Assembly: GCA_030377865.1 (NCBI GenBank)
Contig: JAUCGA010000047.1
Location: 1-40,555, forward strand
Origin: Anaerolineales bacterium HSG25
Lineage (GTDB): Bacteria; Chloroflexota; Anaerolineae; 4572-78; J111
DNA length: 40,555 nt
Direction: 5' to 3'
Shown: one piece after another, positions 1-8,103 of the stretch
How the letters are laid out: every line of letters starts with the position of its first letter
How positions within the stretch are numbered: the stretch's first letter is position 1
Position numbers and translations under genes: made by a program
Notes under the pieces: model-generated
Seen by the model: the letters and a program-made list of their open reading frames with translations, nothing else
Database searches by the model: none
Told to the model about the DNA's origin: nothing

Positions 1-132
1 GGCGTTCAGGGTGAAGTAGCGCCCTTTTTTGACCATGCGTCGCATGGCCGCTTTAACCGCGACCCGATTGACATGGTAATGGATGCGTGGGTCTACTGGC
101 CCAAAGATATTAAATTCTCGTGGTTCGATCAT
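1..132 (-). CDS. AAA-like ATPase, N-terminal part only (runs off window)
   Basis: The gene reads leftward from an ATG at 130-132 and is cut by the window edge, leaving 44 residues. The visible part contains FNIFGPVDPRIHYHV followed by a basic helix and GRYFTLNA. This resembles the start of the AAA-like family in which the text continues into a Walker A motif of the type APRQSGKTT; that motif would lie just outside the window, so the assignment rests on the leader motif alone. It lies downstream of the small gene at 188-622 on the same strand, and the two may be co-transcribed. A hairpin at 153-178 lies between them. Family-level call only. Confidence 0.55.
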   Translation of the reverse strand, partial: MIEPREFNIFGPVDPRIHYHVNRVAVKAAMRRMVKKGRYFTLNA

Positions 133-152
133 GATTGTTGTATTGCGTGTTG

Positions 153-178
153 CGTGTTGCGTAGGAATACGCAATACG
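153..178. repeat. Small hairpin between two minus-strand genes
   Basis: An 11-bp stem (153-163 with 168-178, one G-T pair) closes a GGAA loop. The arms are built from a repeated gcgtgttgcg-like unit. It sits in the 55-nt gap between the small gene and the AAA-like gene. There is no T-tract, so calling it a terminator is not supported. Confidence 0.5.
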
Positions 179-187
179 TAACACGTT

Positions 188-364
188 TTACTCCGTCAAA
201 CTTGCTTCATACTCCGTCATATCCCGCTTAATCACCCGCCCAAACAGGCGACCCAGTTCTTGCCGCACCTGTGAGCTGGTTAGCATGCCCTCGGTCTCGA
301 TCATGTCAAATTCATCCAGTGAGCCGCTATCGGTCAGGCGGGTGGTGGGGTTGAAATGGGCCAA
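188..364 (-). pseudogene. In-frame continuation of the 365-622 gene after a TGA stop
   Basis: This open frame begins immediately after, and in the same frame as, the TGA (365-367) that ends the upstream small gene; it ends with TAA at 188-190. It encodes about 58 residues, acidic and polar, including SLDEFDMIET and VRQELGRLFGRVIKRD. It has no ATG near its 5' end; a TTG directly follows the stop, and the first ATG (302-304) would leave only 38 residues. Replacing the TGA by TGG gives a smooth 144-residue protein, so the simplest reading is one gene broken by a nonsense mutation (or a sequencing error). A separately translated small protein is the alternative. Confidence 0.45.
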
Positions 365-622
365 TCAGTTATAAATCGCTTCCTCATCGGGTAATAGCTC
401 CAACAACCGTTTGTAGTTGTGCCGGTCGAACAGACGATTATTTTTCATCATGTCATACATCTCCACCGATAAACAATGGGCCATCATGCGAATGATTTCG
501 TCTTTGTCCGCGATATTTTTTTGTAGGCGTTTATAGGTGCGTTTGGCAATCTTTGGTTTGCCGGTTACTATTTGGATTCGCACCGCTTTTTTCAGTTCTT
601 GGCCGATAACTTCTCCATTCAT
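365..622 (-). CDS. Small conserved-looking basic protein of unknown function
   Basis: 85 residues, preceded by a clear ribosome-binding site (AAGGAG seven bases before the ATG at 620-622). The protein is helical and basic (KPKIAKRTYKRLQKN) with a Met-rich middle (MMAHCLSVEMYDMMKN). I do not recognise a family. It ends at a TGA directly followed in frame by a further 58 sense codons, so it may be the N-terminal 60% of an originally 144-residue protein. It precedes an AAA-like ATPase on the same strand. Confidence 0.6.
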   Translation of the reverse strand: MNGEVIGQELKKAVRIQIVTGKPKIAKRTYKRLQKNIADKDEIIRMMAHCLSVEMYDMMKNNRLFDRHNYKRLLELLPDEEAIYN

Positions 623-657
623 TGTAATGCTCCTTGCACGTCGAAAGATGATATTTT

Positions 658-714
658 AGAGCAGAATTTACAGGATAATAGAATAAAATTCTCCTATCTT
701 GTAAATTCTGCTCT
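658..714. repeat. 20-bp-stem palindrome upstream of the 365-622 gene
   Basis: Arms 658-677 and 695-714 match over 20 bases with one G-T difference, around a 17-base AT-rich loop. It belongs to the general class of long palindromic intergenic elements that fill this window, but I see no second copy of this one. Confidence 0.7.
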
Positions 715-851
715 GGATCACGCCTGTAACATCGCGGCTCTGCGTCCTACAAGACAACAACGGATACCAAAAATGAACGGATAAAAACCCATCCTCGCAG
801 ACCAACCATCCGTTCCGCCGTTAAAAATCCGTTGGCCTCATAACCTCATAA

Positions 852-884
852 CACCTCCAAGGAGAAAAACACACCTTGGAGGTG
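852..884. repeat. Palindrome, 'cacctccaagg' family
   Basis: An 11-bp perfect stem (852-862 with 874-884) closes an 11-base loop. Related cctccRagg/cctYggagg palindromes occur at 4109-4137 and, inside the 18154-21423 gene, near 18953-18977 and 19438-19467, so this is a dispersed repeat family. Confidence 0.6.
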
Positions 885-960
885 ATGTCTCCATTATAAC
901 ATAATCGTAACTTGTGTTACAATCAGCCTCAAAATTTATCTTAATCTTAAGAAACGAGTT

Positions 961-1031
961 CTAGTTAAGTTGTGCCCTCCAGAGTGGTTCAATCTTAAAG
1001 ATTGAACCACTCTCATGAACAACGTAATTAG
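961..1031. repeat. Palindromic element, 'gtggttcaatct' family, copy A
   Basis: A 15-bp perfect inner stem (981-995 with 999-1013) around a 3-base loop is enclosed by outer inverted ends (961-973 and 1019-1031; 11 of 13 match). Two more copies of the core occur at 10708-10740 and 35853-35885. It ends 22 bases before the start codon at 1054, so it would lie in the leader of that gene. Confidence 0.7.
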
Positions 1032-1053
1032 TACCCATTACTAAGGAGCAGTC

Positions 1054-2835
1054 ATGTCTACCACAAAACAACCGACCATCGGTGAGCAACTTTGTACCGC
1101 CCTCACCCAAACCGAAATTGCCGAGCTGTTAAGCGCGACCATCACCGAACTACCTTCGGTCAGCCTGAGCCAAATTTTGAACCGTTTGACCACCAACACG
1201 CGGCAAACAATTGAACAAGTGTTGTCCCCACCCGACCCCACCGCGGCGGATACCGAATCGCAGGCAATACCGGTCTCCGTCGCCAAGTTAGAGGAGGAGT
1301 GGCTGGCCTTATGGAAAGAGTGGGACAAGATTGTCCATGAATCGAGTTTAGAGAATGGCAAGTATGTCCCACAGGATGAGCATTGGGAGCCTCCCTATTT
1401 TGACGGCTATGATTTTGTGAAAGATTTGGATGGGGTAGCTTACAAGATGCGTCCCTTGCTAGAGACCGCCTTTGAGCATGAGTTCAGCTTTCCGTCGGGC
1501 AGTTTTGCTTTGGCCATGATGGAAGCTGAGGATGAAGCGGGGAGTGATTTGCCAGAATGGTCCGAAATAATGGATGGCTTTGGGTTGGATGTGCATCTGA
1601 CCTACTGTATTTTGCAGTGGGAGTGGCTGACCGCTCAACATGACGGCGAATCGGCCTACGAATTTGCCGAGGCAATCCGCCGTCTTGAGGATGATTTTTC
1701 TCAAACCAGCCTGTTTGAGGATACCGTCACCAACTTTTTTACTACTTTACCCGAAAATGCTCAACATGTGATTTATGATGGCCTGACGGCTCATAAATCT
1801 GAACCATTATGGGCCAAAGCGTTACAAAATAGTCGAACCATGTGGCACAGTATCTATATCTACTGGCTCGACCAATATAACCCAGCCCGTTATCTGGAAA
1901 CCAAGCGAGCTACTATTTCTCAACAGTGGCAAAATGGCCTGCCGGTCATTGATGATTATCTGGACAAAAAAGCTTATCAACAGGCTGACTCAGTGTTGCA
2001 AGAGACCGTAACCGCCATGTTAGCCCGCAACCGAGAGCTAGACGGTTGGTTCCCCGAAGATAGTCTGTTGTACCCGACTGTGGGCATATATGTTGCATCA
2101 GATGAAGATTACAAACAGCTATTAAACCGTTATTTACGACTGGCCAAGGCGCAAAAGCAACCGGAGCGGGTGGCAGTGCTACAGCTACAATTGCTGGCCT
2201 TTCGTAAATTTTACGACTGGCAAGCCATGCTCAATGGTTTGACCGAACTGCCAACCTTAACCAAAATCCGCCAGAGATTGTTTTTGTCATGGCGTGACCC
2301 CATCGTCCGCCAATGCAACCCGTCCTTATATCATAGCCGTGACCAAGAGTCGTTTTGGGTAGAATGGCTGTTAACTGCCATTTTTGAGGAGGAAAAGGGG
2401 GCAATTTGGTTTCAACAAAAACTCAATAACTGGTTGCGAGCCAAACCGACCTATGAACTGCTACAGATGCTCACGGCTGATGTGGCCGCCTTCAGTCCAG
2501 AGATGGTCGCGTTTTATCCGAAATTTGAGAATAAGCTCATCAAAAATCGGCCCAAGCACGGCCAAGATTATGCCAGTCGCCGTAACTATCTCAAGCAGTA
2601 CGCGCCCCCCAACATCGCCGAGCAGTTGATAAATTACTGGCGAGCCAATATTCTGCAATATGTGCCAAATCCCAAAGATGTGCATAAGGCAGATTATACC
2701 AACCATGCCACTTGGATGGGTGTGGTCAAAGAACTTGCCCCATCGGCTTATGATACGTTGTTGAGCGAATGGCAAACCGACCACCACCGACGACGGAATC
2801 TGTGGCAGGCCATGAGAAATGAGGGGCTAGGGTAG
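1054..2835 (+). CDS. Large alpha-helical protein of unknown function
   Basis: 593 residues, starting at an ATG with an AAGGAG ribosome-binding site five bases upstream. No signal peptide or membrane segment is visible, so it is probably cytoplasmic. An N-terminal helical region (about 1-60) leads through a Pro/Asp linker to a long Trp- and acid-rich helical body that looks like a TPR- or solenoid-type fold. The C-terminus is strongly basic (HHRRRNLWQAMRN). I do not recognise the family; proteins with such basic helical C-termini are sometimes encoded near SWIM zinc-finger genes, but no such gene is visible here, so no function is proposed. It stands alone, followed by a nest of inserted repeats. 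Confidence 0.75.
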   Translation: MSTTKQPTIGEQLCTALTQTEIAELLSATITELPSVSLSQILNRLTTNTRQTIEQVLSPPDPTAADTESQAIPVSVAKLEEEWLALWKEWDKIVHESSLENGKYVPQDEHWEPPYFDGYDFVKDLDGVAYKMRPLLETAFEHEFSFPSGSFALAMMEAEDEAGSDLPEWSEIMDGFGLDVHLTYCILQWEWLTAQHDGESAYEFAEAIRRLEDDFSQTSLFEDTVTNFFTTLPENAQHVIYDGLTAHKSEPLWAKALQNSRTMWHSIYIYWLDQYNPARYLETKRATISQQWQNGLPVIDDYLDKKAYQQADSVLQETVTAMLARNRELDGWFPEDSLLYPTVGIYVASDEDYKQLLNRYLRLAKAQKQPERVAVLQLQLLAFRKFYDWQAMLNGLTELPTLTKIRQRLFLSWRDPIVRQCNPSLYHSRDQESFWVEWLLTAIFEEEKGAIWFQQKLNNWLRAKPTYELLQMLTADVAAFSPEMVAFYPKFENKLIKNRPKHGQDYASRRNYLKQYAPPNIAEQLINYWRANILQYVPNPKDVHKADYTNHATWMGVVKELAPSAYDTLLSEWQTDHHRRRNLWQAMRNEGLG

Positions 2836-2868
2836 GCAAAACGTAGTACAAAGCGATCCGCTAGTTTC

Positions 2869-3064
2869 GGAGTGCAATAGAGTTGTTCGGGAATAAAGGA
2901 GTGCAAAAGCTTCTTGCTTTTGCCGGAGACAAACATGCAAAAGCAAGAAGCTTTTGCACTCCGCAGACCTCGAATTTGAATTTTTATACGATGATAAGTT
3001 ATTGCCGAACAAGTCTAATGGGTTTAGCCATTGCTTTAGGCAACAGCTAAAACCGTTGTACTCC
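2869..3064. repeat. Palindromic 'ggagtgcaatgggttt' repeat split by a MITE
   Basis: The outer parts (2869-2878 and 3017-3064) join into a palindrome of the kind seen intact at 40274-40329: ggagtgcaatgggttYagc with a complementary right arm. The 138-bp element at 2879-3016 has inserted into it and duplicated AAT. The nesting shows that the 138-bp element moved more recently than this repeat. Confidence 0.75.
2879..3016. mobile_element. 138-bp MITE-like palindromic element, copy 1
   Basis: Terminal inverted repeats (agagttgttcggg... / ...ccgaacaagtct) flank an inner perfect 26-bp stem built on ggagtgcaaaagcttcttg. It is flanked by a direct AAT on each side (2876-2878 and 3017-3019). Three further copies of exactly 138 bp lie at 6098-6235, 7663-7800 and 29941-30078. 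It carries no open frame, so movement would need a transposase in trans. Confidence 0.85.
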
Positions 3065-3073
3065 GTAAAAATA

Positions 3074-3121
3074 ACTACCGGAGGAGTTCTGCCAAGCGTA
3101 AATCGTAAATCCTTCGGTAGT
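3074..3121. repeat. Hairpin just 3' of the 3133-4056 gene
   Basis: Arms 3074-3085 and 3110-3121 pair over 12 bases with one G-T, around a 24-base loop. It lies 11 bases beyond the stop codon of the minus-strand lipoprotein gene and could help end its transcript, though it lacks a U-tract. Confidence 0.45.
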
Positions 3122-3132
3122 AGTGCGATCCC

Positions 3133-4056
3133 TCACTCAGCGCCCTTATCCACCACGCTGATATTGTCGAGCCGCAACGCCCCATCGCCCACTGGCTCCG
3201 GGTGATGTCCCTTAATGAAGACGGTCAGACTGTCGCCCGTGGCGGTGACGGTCTGCTCGGTTCTGGCCCAGGCATCATCCAGATTCTCCAGCCACGGATA
3301 CCACTCCACCGACTCGGCTTGCCAGTTGGTTCCGCCCGTTAAATCAACCCCCAACATTACCTGCACCTGCGAAGGGCTAAACTCGCGGCGCAAGAACGCC
3401 TCCACGGTGTATTGATGCCCCGGAATCGTTGGCGTATTTTTGAATATCCCCGCCTCGTTGCCCACAAAGGCAAAGGTAAGTTCTTGGGCACTTTCATTCA
3501 TATAGACGTTCGCGCCAAATGTGGTGCGGTTAAAGCATGACGAGCCGAACTGGTCACGGGTGGTGAACGCGCCCCAGCCAATTGCCAGTCCTCCCTCCGC
3601 GCATTGATCCCCATGCGGATTCGTCCACGGCTCAAATCCAGCCTCAAACTCCCACTCACCACCCCGTTGTGCCGGAAGTGGCTTTACAGTCGGCGCGGGT
3701 GTCGCTGTTGGGGGAACGGGAGTGGGCGTTTCAGTTGGAACCTCGGTCGGGGTGTCGGTGGGTGCAGGTGTATCGGTCGGCGGCTCGGCTTGTGTCTCCT
3801 CTGCGGGAACTGTTTTTGAGCCACTCTCCGTATCTGAAGGTGACTCATTTGCCGAACTGACCTCTTTTGGCGGTGGAATTGGCGTGTCGGCTTCTGTGTC
3901 GGGAATATCACCCAACAGAGCCACCGTCGCCGTCGGGGTCTGAATATCGAACGCGACCGGCTCAAACGTCGCCGTCGGAAATGAGGTGGCGCGCTGTTGT
4001 GGGCCACAGGCTAACATGGGTATTGCGATAAGTAGATATATTAGTCGAATTTTCAT
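3133..4056 (-). CDS. Lipoprotein with Thr/Pro-rich linker and CBM-like beta-sandwich
   Basis: 307 residues. The N-terminus MKIRLIYLLIAIPMLAC is a lipoprotein signal with the acylated Cys at 17. A long low-complexity linker follows (about 65-130), dominated by PTDTP/PTPVPP-type repeats, typical of surface proteins of Chloroflexota. The C-terminal 175 residues are rich in aromatic residues and Gly (GEWEFEAGFEPW, FTTRDQFGSSCFNRTTFG, ending GALRLDNISVVDKG). This is the usual closing strand of a carbohydrate-binding-module-like jelly roll. It is therefore probably a surface-anchored glycan-binding or adhesion protein. Its lipobox (IPMLACG) nearly repeats that of the DGR target (IIPMLACGG), suggesting the same export route. 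No catalytic domain is visible. Confidence 0.8.
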   Translation of the reverse strand: MKIRLIYLLIAIPMLACGPQQRATSFPTATFEPVAFDIQTPTATVALLGDIPDTEADTPIPPPKEVSSANESPSDTESGSKTVPAEETQAEPPTDTPAPTDTPTEVPTETPTPVPPTATPAPTVKPLPAQRGGEWEFEAGFEPWTNPHGDQCAEGGLAIGWGAFTTRDQFGSSCFNRTTFGANVYMNESAQELTFAFVGNEAGIFKNTPTIPGHQYTVEAFLRREFSPSQVQVMLGVDLTGGTNWQAESVEWYPWLENLDDAWARTEQTVTATGDSLTVFIKGHHPEPVGDGALRLDNISVVDKGAE

Positions 4057-4108
4057 AAGTAGTAAGTAAATTTTAAAAGATTAAACGTAAGAGGCACAGA
4101 GCCGTTCT

Positions 4109-4137
4109 CCTCCGAGGTATGTAGTTTTCCTCGGAGG
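4109..4137. repeat. Palindrome, cctccgagg family
   Basis: A 9-bp perfect stem (4109-4117 with 4129-4137) closes an 11-base loop in the gap between the UbiB-like gene and the lipoprotein gene. It is related to the palindrome at 852-884 and to two copies inside the 18154-21423 gene. Confidence 0.6.
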
Positions 4138-4174
4138 TGTCGGAGGTGTTTGAGACGAAATCTCGCCAACTTTC

Positions 4175-5974
4175 TTATCGCAACATACCCCACAAAAAGG
4201 CCAGCAGAGCTAACACCATAAAGCCATCAGCGTACCACAGTTGACCTTGCGTCTGCACTCCTGCCAAAAGCAAGCCTACCGCCACCAAGGCCCATGTCAA
4301 CCGGAAAATAGCCTTTTCGAGGCGCAGGAACATTTTGCGACTGTCGGGGGCGAGGGAACTTTGCACGGTCAGGTTGCCCCGTTGGGTTTGGGTTAATACG
4401 CGGTCGATGTTGGTCGGCAGGTTAAACAGTGTCTGCCCCCAGCCCAACCCCGATTGCAGATAGCCCTGCCAGTTTTGTTGAATCTCCTGCTGGGCTAACT
4501 CTTCGGCAAAGGGGATGGTTTCCGTCCACGGGTCGAACTCCGAGTCAAGATTGGTGCACATGCCCGATAGGATACCGATAGAGCGCACTACAAATAGCAT
4601 GTCGGCCTGAAACTGAAAGGGCGCTTCGTTGATGAGGTCGCGATACTCGTTGAAAAAATATTGCGCTTCTTCGAGAGCCACATCCTGCAACTTGCCCATC
4701 TGTACTCCCCAAAATCGATCTAATATGGCCTGATGCGCCTCCTCTAGCCGCTTGAGGTCGGCTCCCGGCAACAGGGTGTTACCCATCACATACGATTGCA
4801 CAATCCGATGCGCGTCTCGGGTACCGAGTCCAATCGCATATTCTCGGAGAGAGGCGCGCAGGCGGTCGGGGATGACGGCCATCATGCCAAAGTCGATAAA
4901 AACAATCTGGAAAGGGCGATTCTCCATGTAGGGGGCGATGTCGCCGGGGGCAAAAATTTTACCTTCTGGTTCGTCGGGGTGTCGCAGAGGACGGACAAAC
5001 ACATTGCCCGGATGAGGGTCGGAGTGGACAAAATTGGTCTGGAAGGTTTGGGTCATGTAGATGGTATAAAATACCTTTGCTACCTCAAGCCTACTGATAC
5101 CGGCCGCGTCGATGCCTTGTAAATCGCTAATTTTGATGAAGGCCACATTTTCCATGCTTAGAGTGTGGGTGGCGGTGTAGTCCCAGTAGATTTGCGGAGT
5201 GTAAAGCTCGGGCTTGTGAGCCAACGAGTCAGCAAAACGCTCGGCATTTTTGCCCTCGTTGATAAAGTCAAGCTCTTGTCGAGTGACCGTGGTGAACTCG
5301 TCGGTCAACCAGTCAAGATTGACGCGGGTGCTGACCCGTTTGTAGAACTTGAGCCATTTTAGAGCCAGCCGGATGGCGGCCAAATCCGTCTCGACCAGTA
5401 CCTCGATGTTGGGGCGTAGCACTTTGACCACAATCGTCTCGCCCGATTTGATACGAGCCAGATGTGCCTGAGAGAGGGAGGCTGACCCCAACGGTTTGGG
5501 GTCGAACCACGGAAATATCTCTGCAATTGGGCGACCAAAATCAGCCTCAATTTGAGCAATCACGTCGGACAGGGCAACAGGTGGCACTTTGTCTTGTAGA
5601 CCTGCTAACTCACCCGTTACTGCGGGGGGCAAAATATCGACTCGGATGCTTAAAAATTGACCGAGTTTAATCAGCACGCCGCCCATCTCGATGGCTAATA
5701 CGCGGTAACGACGAGCGATTTTGCGCCAACGCCTCTCCATTGGGGTGCGAAACCATTCTAGTAGGGGACGGTTGAGGATGATGTCCCACCAAATCACATG
5801 GAGCAAAATCGTAAAGAAGAACCAACGTACCTTGCGATACCGTTTTTTGTCCAGTTTATTCAGGTCAATTGTGGGACGTTTTTTATTAGTATCTTCAATT
5901 GCCTGCTCTAGTTTGGCATGCAGGGCTTGCTGAATCTGTTCGGGGGTCTTTTGTTGTTGGTTGGGGTTGTTCAT
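4175..5974 (-). CDS. UbiB/ABC1 (ADCK) family atypical kinase
   Basis: 599 residues. Family hallmarks appear in order: KLGQ (103-106, KxGQ motif), the Ala-containing nucleotide loop GSASLSQAH (163-171), VVKV with the conserved Lys184, QELDF (233-237), HSDPHPGN (317-324, catalytic loop) and DFG (361-363). Two hydrophobic segments close the C-terminus (about 555-599), anchoring it to the membrane. UbiB/COQ8 relatives act in isoprenoid-quinone and lipid metabolism; many bacterial members have no tested substrate. A menC-like gene lies 30 kb away, so a quinone role is possible but not shown. The ATG at 5972-5974 abuts a palindromic element (5979-6077), with no clear Shine-Dalgarno. Length and motifs are intact, so it is probably functional. 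Confidence 0.9.
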   Translation of the reverse strand: MNNPNQQQKTPEQIQQALHAKLEQAIEDTNKKRPTIDLNKLDKKRYRKVRWFFFTILLHVIWWDIILNRPLLEWFRTPMERRWRKIARRYRVLAIEMGGVLIKLGQFLSIRVDILPPAVTGELAGLQDKVPPVALSDVIAQIEADFGRPIAEIFPWFDPKPLGSASLSQAHLARIKSGETIVVKVLRPNIEVLVETDLAAIRLALKWLKFYKRVSTRVNLDWLTDEFTTVTRQELDFINEGKNAERFADSLAHKPELYTPQIYWDYTATHTLSMENVAFIKISDLQGIDAAGISRLEVAKVFYTIYMTQTFQTNFVHSDPHPGNVFVRPLRHPDEPEGKIFAPGDIAPYMENRPFQIVFIDFGMMAVIPDRLRASLREYAIGLGTRDAHRIVQSYVMGNTLLPGADLKRLEEAHQAILDRFWGVQMGKLQDVALEEAQYFFNEYRDLINEAPFQFQADMLFVVRSIGILSGMCTNLDSEFDPWTETIPFAEELAQQEIQQNWQGYLQSGLGWGQTLFNLPTNIDRVLTQTQRGNLTVQSSLAPDSRKMFLRLEKAIFRLTWALVAVGLLLAGVQTQGQLWYADGFMVLALLAFLWGMLR

Positions 5975-5978
5975 GTAC

Positions 5979-6077
5979 AGTCTTTCAGATAATAGTTTTC
6001 AATTCAAGGCCAACCTTCCCGCAAGTTTAGAACTTGCGGGAAGGTGATGGCTGAAAATATTTATCTGAACATCTATA
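5979..6077. repeat. ~99-bp palindromic element, 'cttcccgcaag' family, copy A
   Basis: An inner 15-bp stem (6013-6027 with 6031-6045) is enclosed by outer inverted ends (ttcagataa...ttttca). A second full copy lies at 38699-38796, and the core alone occurs inside the gene at 18154-21423 (about 19672-19705). It begins four bases upstream of the UbiB-like start codon and must be part of that gene's leader. Confidence 0.75.
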
Positions 6078-6097
6078 ATTTCTTGGTAGGATTTATA

Positions 6098-6235
6098 AGA
6101 GTTGTTCGGGAATAAAGGAGTGCAAAAGCTTCTTGCTTTTGCCGGAGACAAACATGCAAAAGCAAGAAGCTTTTGCACTCCGCAGACCTCGAATTTGAAT
6201 TTTTATGCGATAATAAGTTGTTGCCGAACAAGTCT
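6098..6235. mobile_element. 138-bp MITE-like palindromic element, copy 2
   Basis: Same structure and length as copy 1, flanked by ATA on each side (6095-6097 and 6236-6238). It lies just 3' of the M20 peptidase gene, while copy 3 lies just 5' of the same gene. With the preceding ~99-bp repeat it fills the 319-base gap between the peptidase and UbiB-like genes. Confidence 0.85.
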
Positions 6236-6293
6236 ATAGGATTAAAAATAAAAAATCGTAAATCGTGTGATTAACCACATGCATAAAATCAAA

Positions 6294-7646
6294 CTAATTC
6301 CCAAAATTAGCTACAAACTGACCTATCATCCGAATTGCTTGGAAATAGTCGGACAGGCGCAGGTTTTCGTTGGGAGCATGGATTTGGATACCCGGATAAC
6401 CGGCTCCAAAGCCGACCAAGGGCGTACCATGCGAGGTTGCCACGGCCCAAACCGGCCCACTGGCAGGCATCATGGGATAAACGGCGGGAGTTTCGACTCC
6501 ATATACCTGTTGCACCGCCTTGATGGCATTTTTGACGAGATCGCTGTCTGGGTCAGATTTACCCGGATGTTCACCTCCCAATATCTCCATGTGAATGTCG
6601 CTAAAGCCATGCTTGTCAAGATGTTGCCGCAGTAAATCTGTCACCAACTCCGGCTCTAAATCGGGCACTAGCCGAAAGCCAACCTTGGCTCTGGCGGTGG
6701 CCGGTAGCACCGTTTTTAGGCCCGGTCCCGTATAGCCCGATTCGATGCCGCATACGGTGCAGGTCGGCTGAAAGATATGACGAGTAATCGCCTCTAAACC
6801 GGACGAGACCCCGCCGACAAGTTTGTCTGCGCCAATCTGGTCTACGTAAGCCTGCACGTCAAACGGAATTGTCTTGAGCAAGGCCAAGTCGGTCTCACTC
6901 GGTGGCACAACATGGTCATAAAAGCCGTCAATCAAAATCGTCTCGTCGGGTGCTTTGAGGGTGTTTAAGGCCCATATCAAACGCCATGCCGCGTTGGGGG
7001 CGAGGGTCGCTCTGGAGGAATGTTGGTCGCCCGCTAAACTGCGAACCGACAACTCAACATAAACCATGCCTTTGGCTCCCAAATGCAACATGGCCTCGCC
7101 CGCTTGGTTGACACTGCCCATCTCCCATATACAGCCGTCAGCCTGCATCAGTTCGGGGTGTTTTAGGCAGAACGATTCTAAATTGGTACTGCCCATCTCC
7201 TCTTCACCTTCAATAAACCATATAATACGACATGGTAGTTCTCCCATCGTCTCTTGCCAAGCCCGAATTGCTTGGATACGTCCTATCAGATGACCTTTAT
7301 TATCAGCTACCCCCCGCCCGTATATTTTGCCATCTCGAATCGTCGGCTCAAAGGGAGGTGAGTCCCATAACTCTATGGGGTCAACCGGCTGAACATCATA
7401 ATGGTTGTATATGAGCAGAGTTTTTGACCCACTGCCCAAGGTGGTATATACAATCGGCGGCGCGTCGGGGCCGGGAGTGAGCATTTGTACCTCTGCCCCT
7501 AAATCGAGCATTTTTTGCCGTACCATCTCCGCCATGTCAAGCAGACCCTCGCCGGTCGCGCTAACGCTTGGTTGGGCACAAAATGGTTTTAACTCGTCGA
7601 TAAACTGGTCTTGGTGTTGGTTGATATATTCTAAAAATGGTTGCAT
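6294..7646 (-). CDS. M20 family metallopeptidase (dipeptidase / ArgE-DapE-like)
   Basis: 450 residues, full length for M20 dipeptidases. Metal and catalytic motifs are in order: NHYDVQP (H82, D84), GVADNKG (D115), EGEEEMGS (catalytic Glu and metal Glu at 148-149), and near the C-terminus a HAPNEN motif supplying the last metal His. The central lid/dimerisation domain contains the usual DQHSS and GGVSSGLEA stretches. It should hydrolyse small peptides or N-acyl amino acids in the cytoplasm with two zinc ions; the substrate cannot be read from sequence. The ATG at 7644-7646 has an AAAGGA ribosome-binding site five bases upstream, squeezed between the start codon and the MITE at 7663. Confidence 0.92.
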   Translation of the reverse strand: MQPFLEYINQHQDQFIDELKPFCAQPSVSATGEGLLDMAEMVRQKMLDLGAEVQMLTPGPDAPPIVYTTLGSGSKTLLIYNHYDVQPVDPIELWDSPPFEPTIRDGKIYGRGVADNKGHLIGRIQAIRAWQETMGELPCRIIWFIEGEEEMGSTNLESFCLKHPELMQADGCIWEMGSVNQAGEAMLHLGAKGMVYVELSVRSLAGDQHSSRATLAPNAAWRLIWALNTLKAPDETILIDGFYDHVVPPSETDLALLKTIPFDVQAYVDQIGADKLVGGVSSGLEAITRHIFQPTCTVCGIESGYTGPGLKTVLPATARAKVGFRLVPDLEPELVTDLLRQHLDKHGFSDIHMEILGGEHPGKSDPDSDLVKNAIKAVQQVYGVETPAVYPMMPASGPVWAVATSHGTPLVGFGAGYPGIQIHAPNENLRLSDYFQAIRMIGQFVANFGN

Positions 7647-7662
7647 ACTATTCCTTTAAAAT

Positions 7663-7800
7663 AGAGTTGTTCGGGAATAACGGAGTGCAAAAGCATCTTG
7701 CTTTTGCATGGTTATTTCTGGCAAAAGCAAGATGCTTTTGCACTCCGTGTATCTCGATTTTGAGTTTTTATGAGACGATTAGTTATTTCCGAACAGGTGT
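7663..7800. mobile_element. 138-bp MITE-like palindromic element, copy 3
   Basis: Third copy, flanked by AAT on both sides (7660-7662 and 7801-7803). Its inner stem is diverged (agcatcttgc instead of agcttcttgc), but both arms changed together, so pairing is preserved. It sits directly upstream of the peptidase ribosome-binding site, where its hairpin would be transcribed in the leader. Confidence 0.85.
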
Positions 7801-8103
7801 AATGAAGTCATAAATTGTGGTGCGCCATATTTTAACATGAATCGAGATGATTGGAAATACAATTCAGATGGCACGTATCACGGATTTCAGTACCCGACAT
7901 ACTGATTAAATAAAATTTTTCGACAGGATTAACAGAATTAACAAGATTAAAGGCAAAAAATCCTGTTAATTCTGTTAATCCTGTCAGATATTCTTCTGTG
8001 TTTAGTTGAGACTAAAAATCCTTGTCAGGTAACAAGTCACGGATTACGTTTCGCGTACACTTGTCTTTTTTTTGGCTTTGGGCGATAATCAGCCTCTTAT
8101 CTT
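7801..8103. other. Intergenic gap between divergent genes
   Basis: 303 bases with one long palindrome (7922-7985) and no plausible gene. Any promoters for the divergent peptidase and glycosyltransferase genes are not clear by eye. Confidence 0.55.
7922..7985. repeat. Palindrome, 'gacaggattaac' family, copy 1 (core)
   Basis: Arms 7922-7948 and 7959-7985 pair over 27 bases with one G-T change around a 10-base loop. Larger relatives with added outer arms occur at 24420-24572 and 32096-32238. Confidence 0.7.

Larger units (their letters stand above)
623..1053. other. Intergenic region between divergent genes, repeats only
   Basis: This 431-base divergent gap holds three palindromes (658-714, 852-884 and 961-1031) and no plausible protein gene. 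Promoters for the flanking divergent genes must lie here, but I could not fix -35/-10 boxes with confidence. Confidence 0.6.

Noticed and set aside
365..367. TGA recoded as an amino acid
   Set aside because: TGA ends other intact genes here (for example the DGR target), so a simple nonsense change is more likely.
1160..1372. Minus-strand frames inside 1054-2835 and many similar frames inside other genes
   Set aside because: They lie wholly inside well-supported genes in other frames, lack ribosome-binding sites and have no recognisable motifs.
3582..3943. Plus-strand Val/Ser/Gly-rich frames opposite the lipoprotein linker
   Set aside because: They are the complement of the Thr/Pro-rich linker, a typical artefact of repetitive codons.
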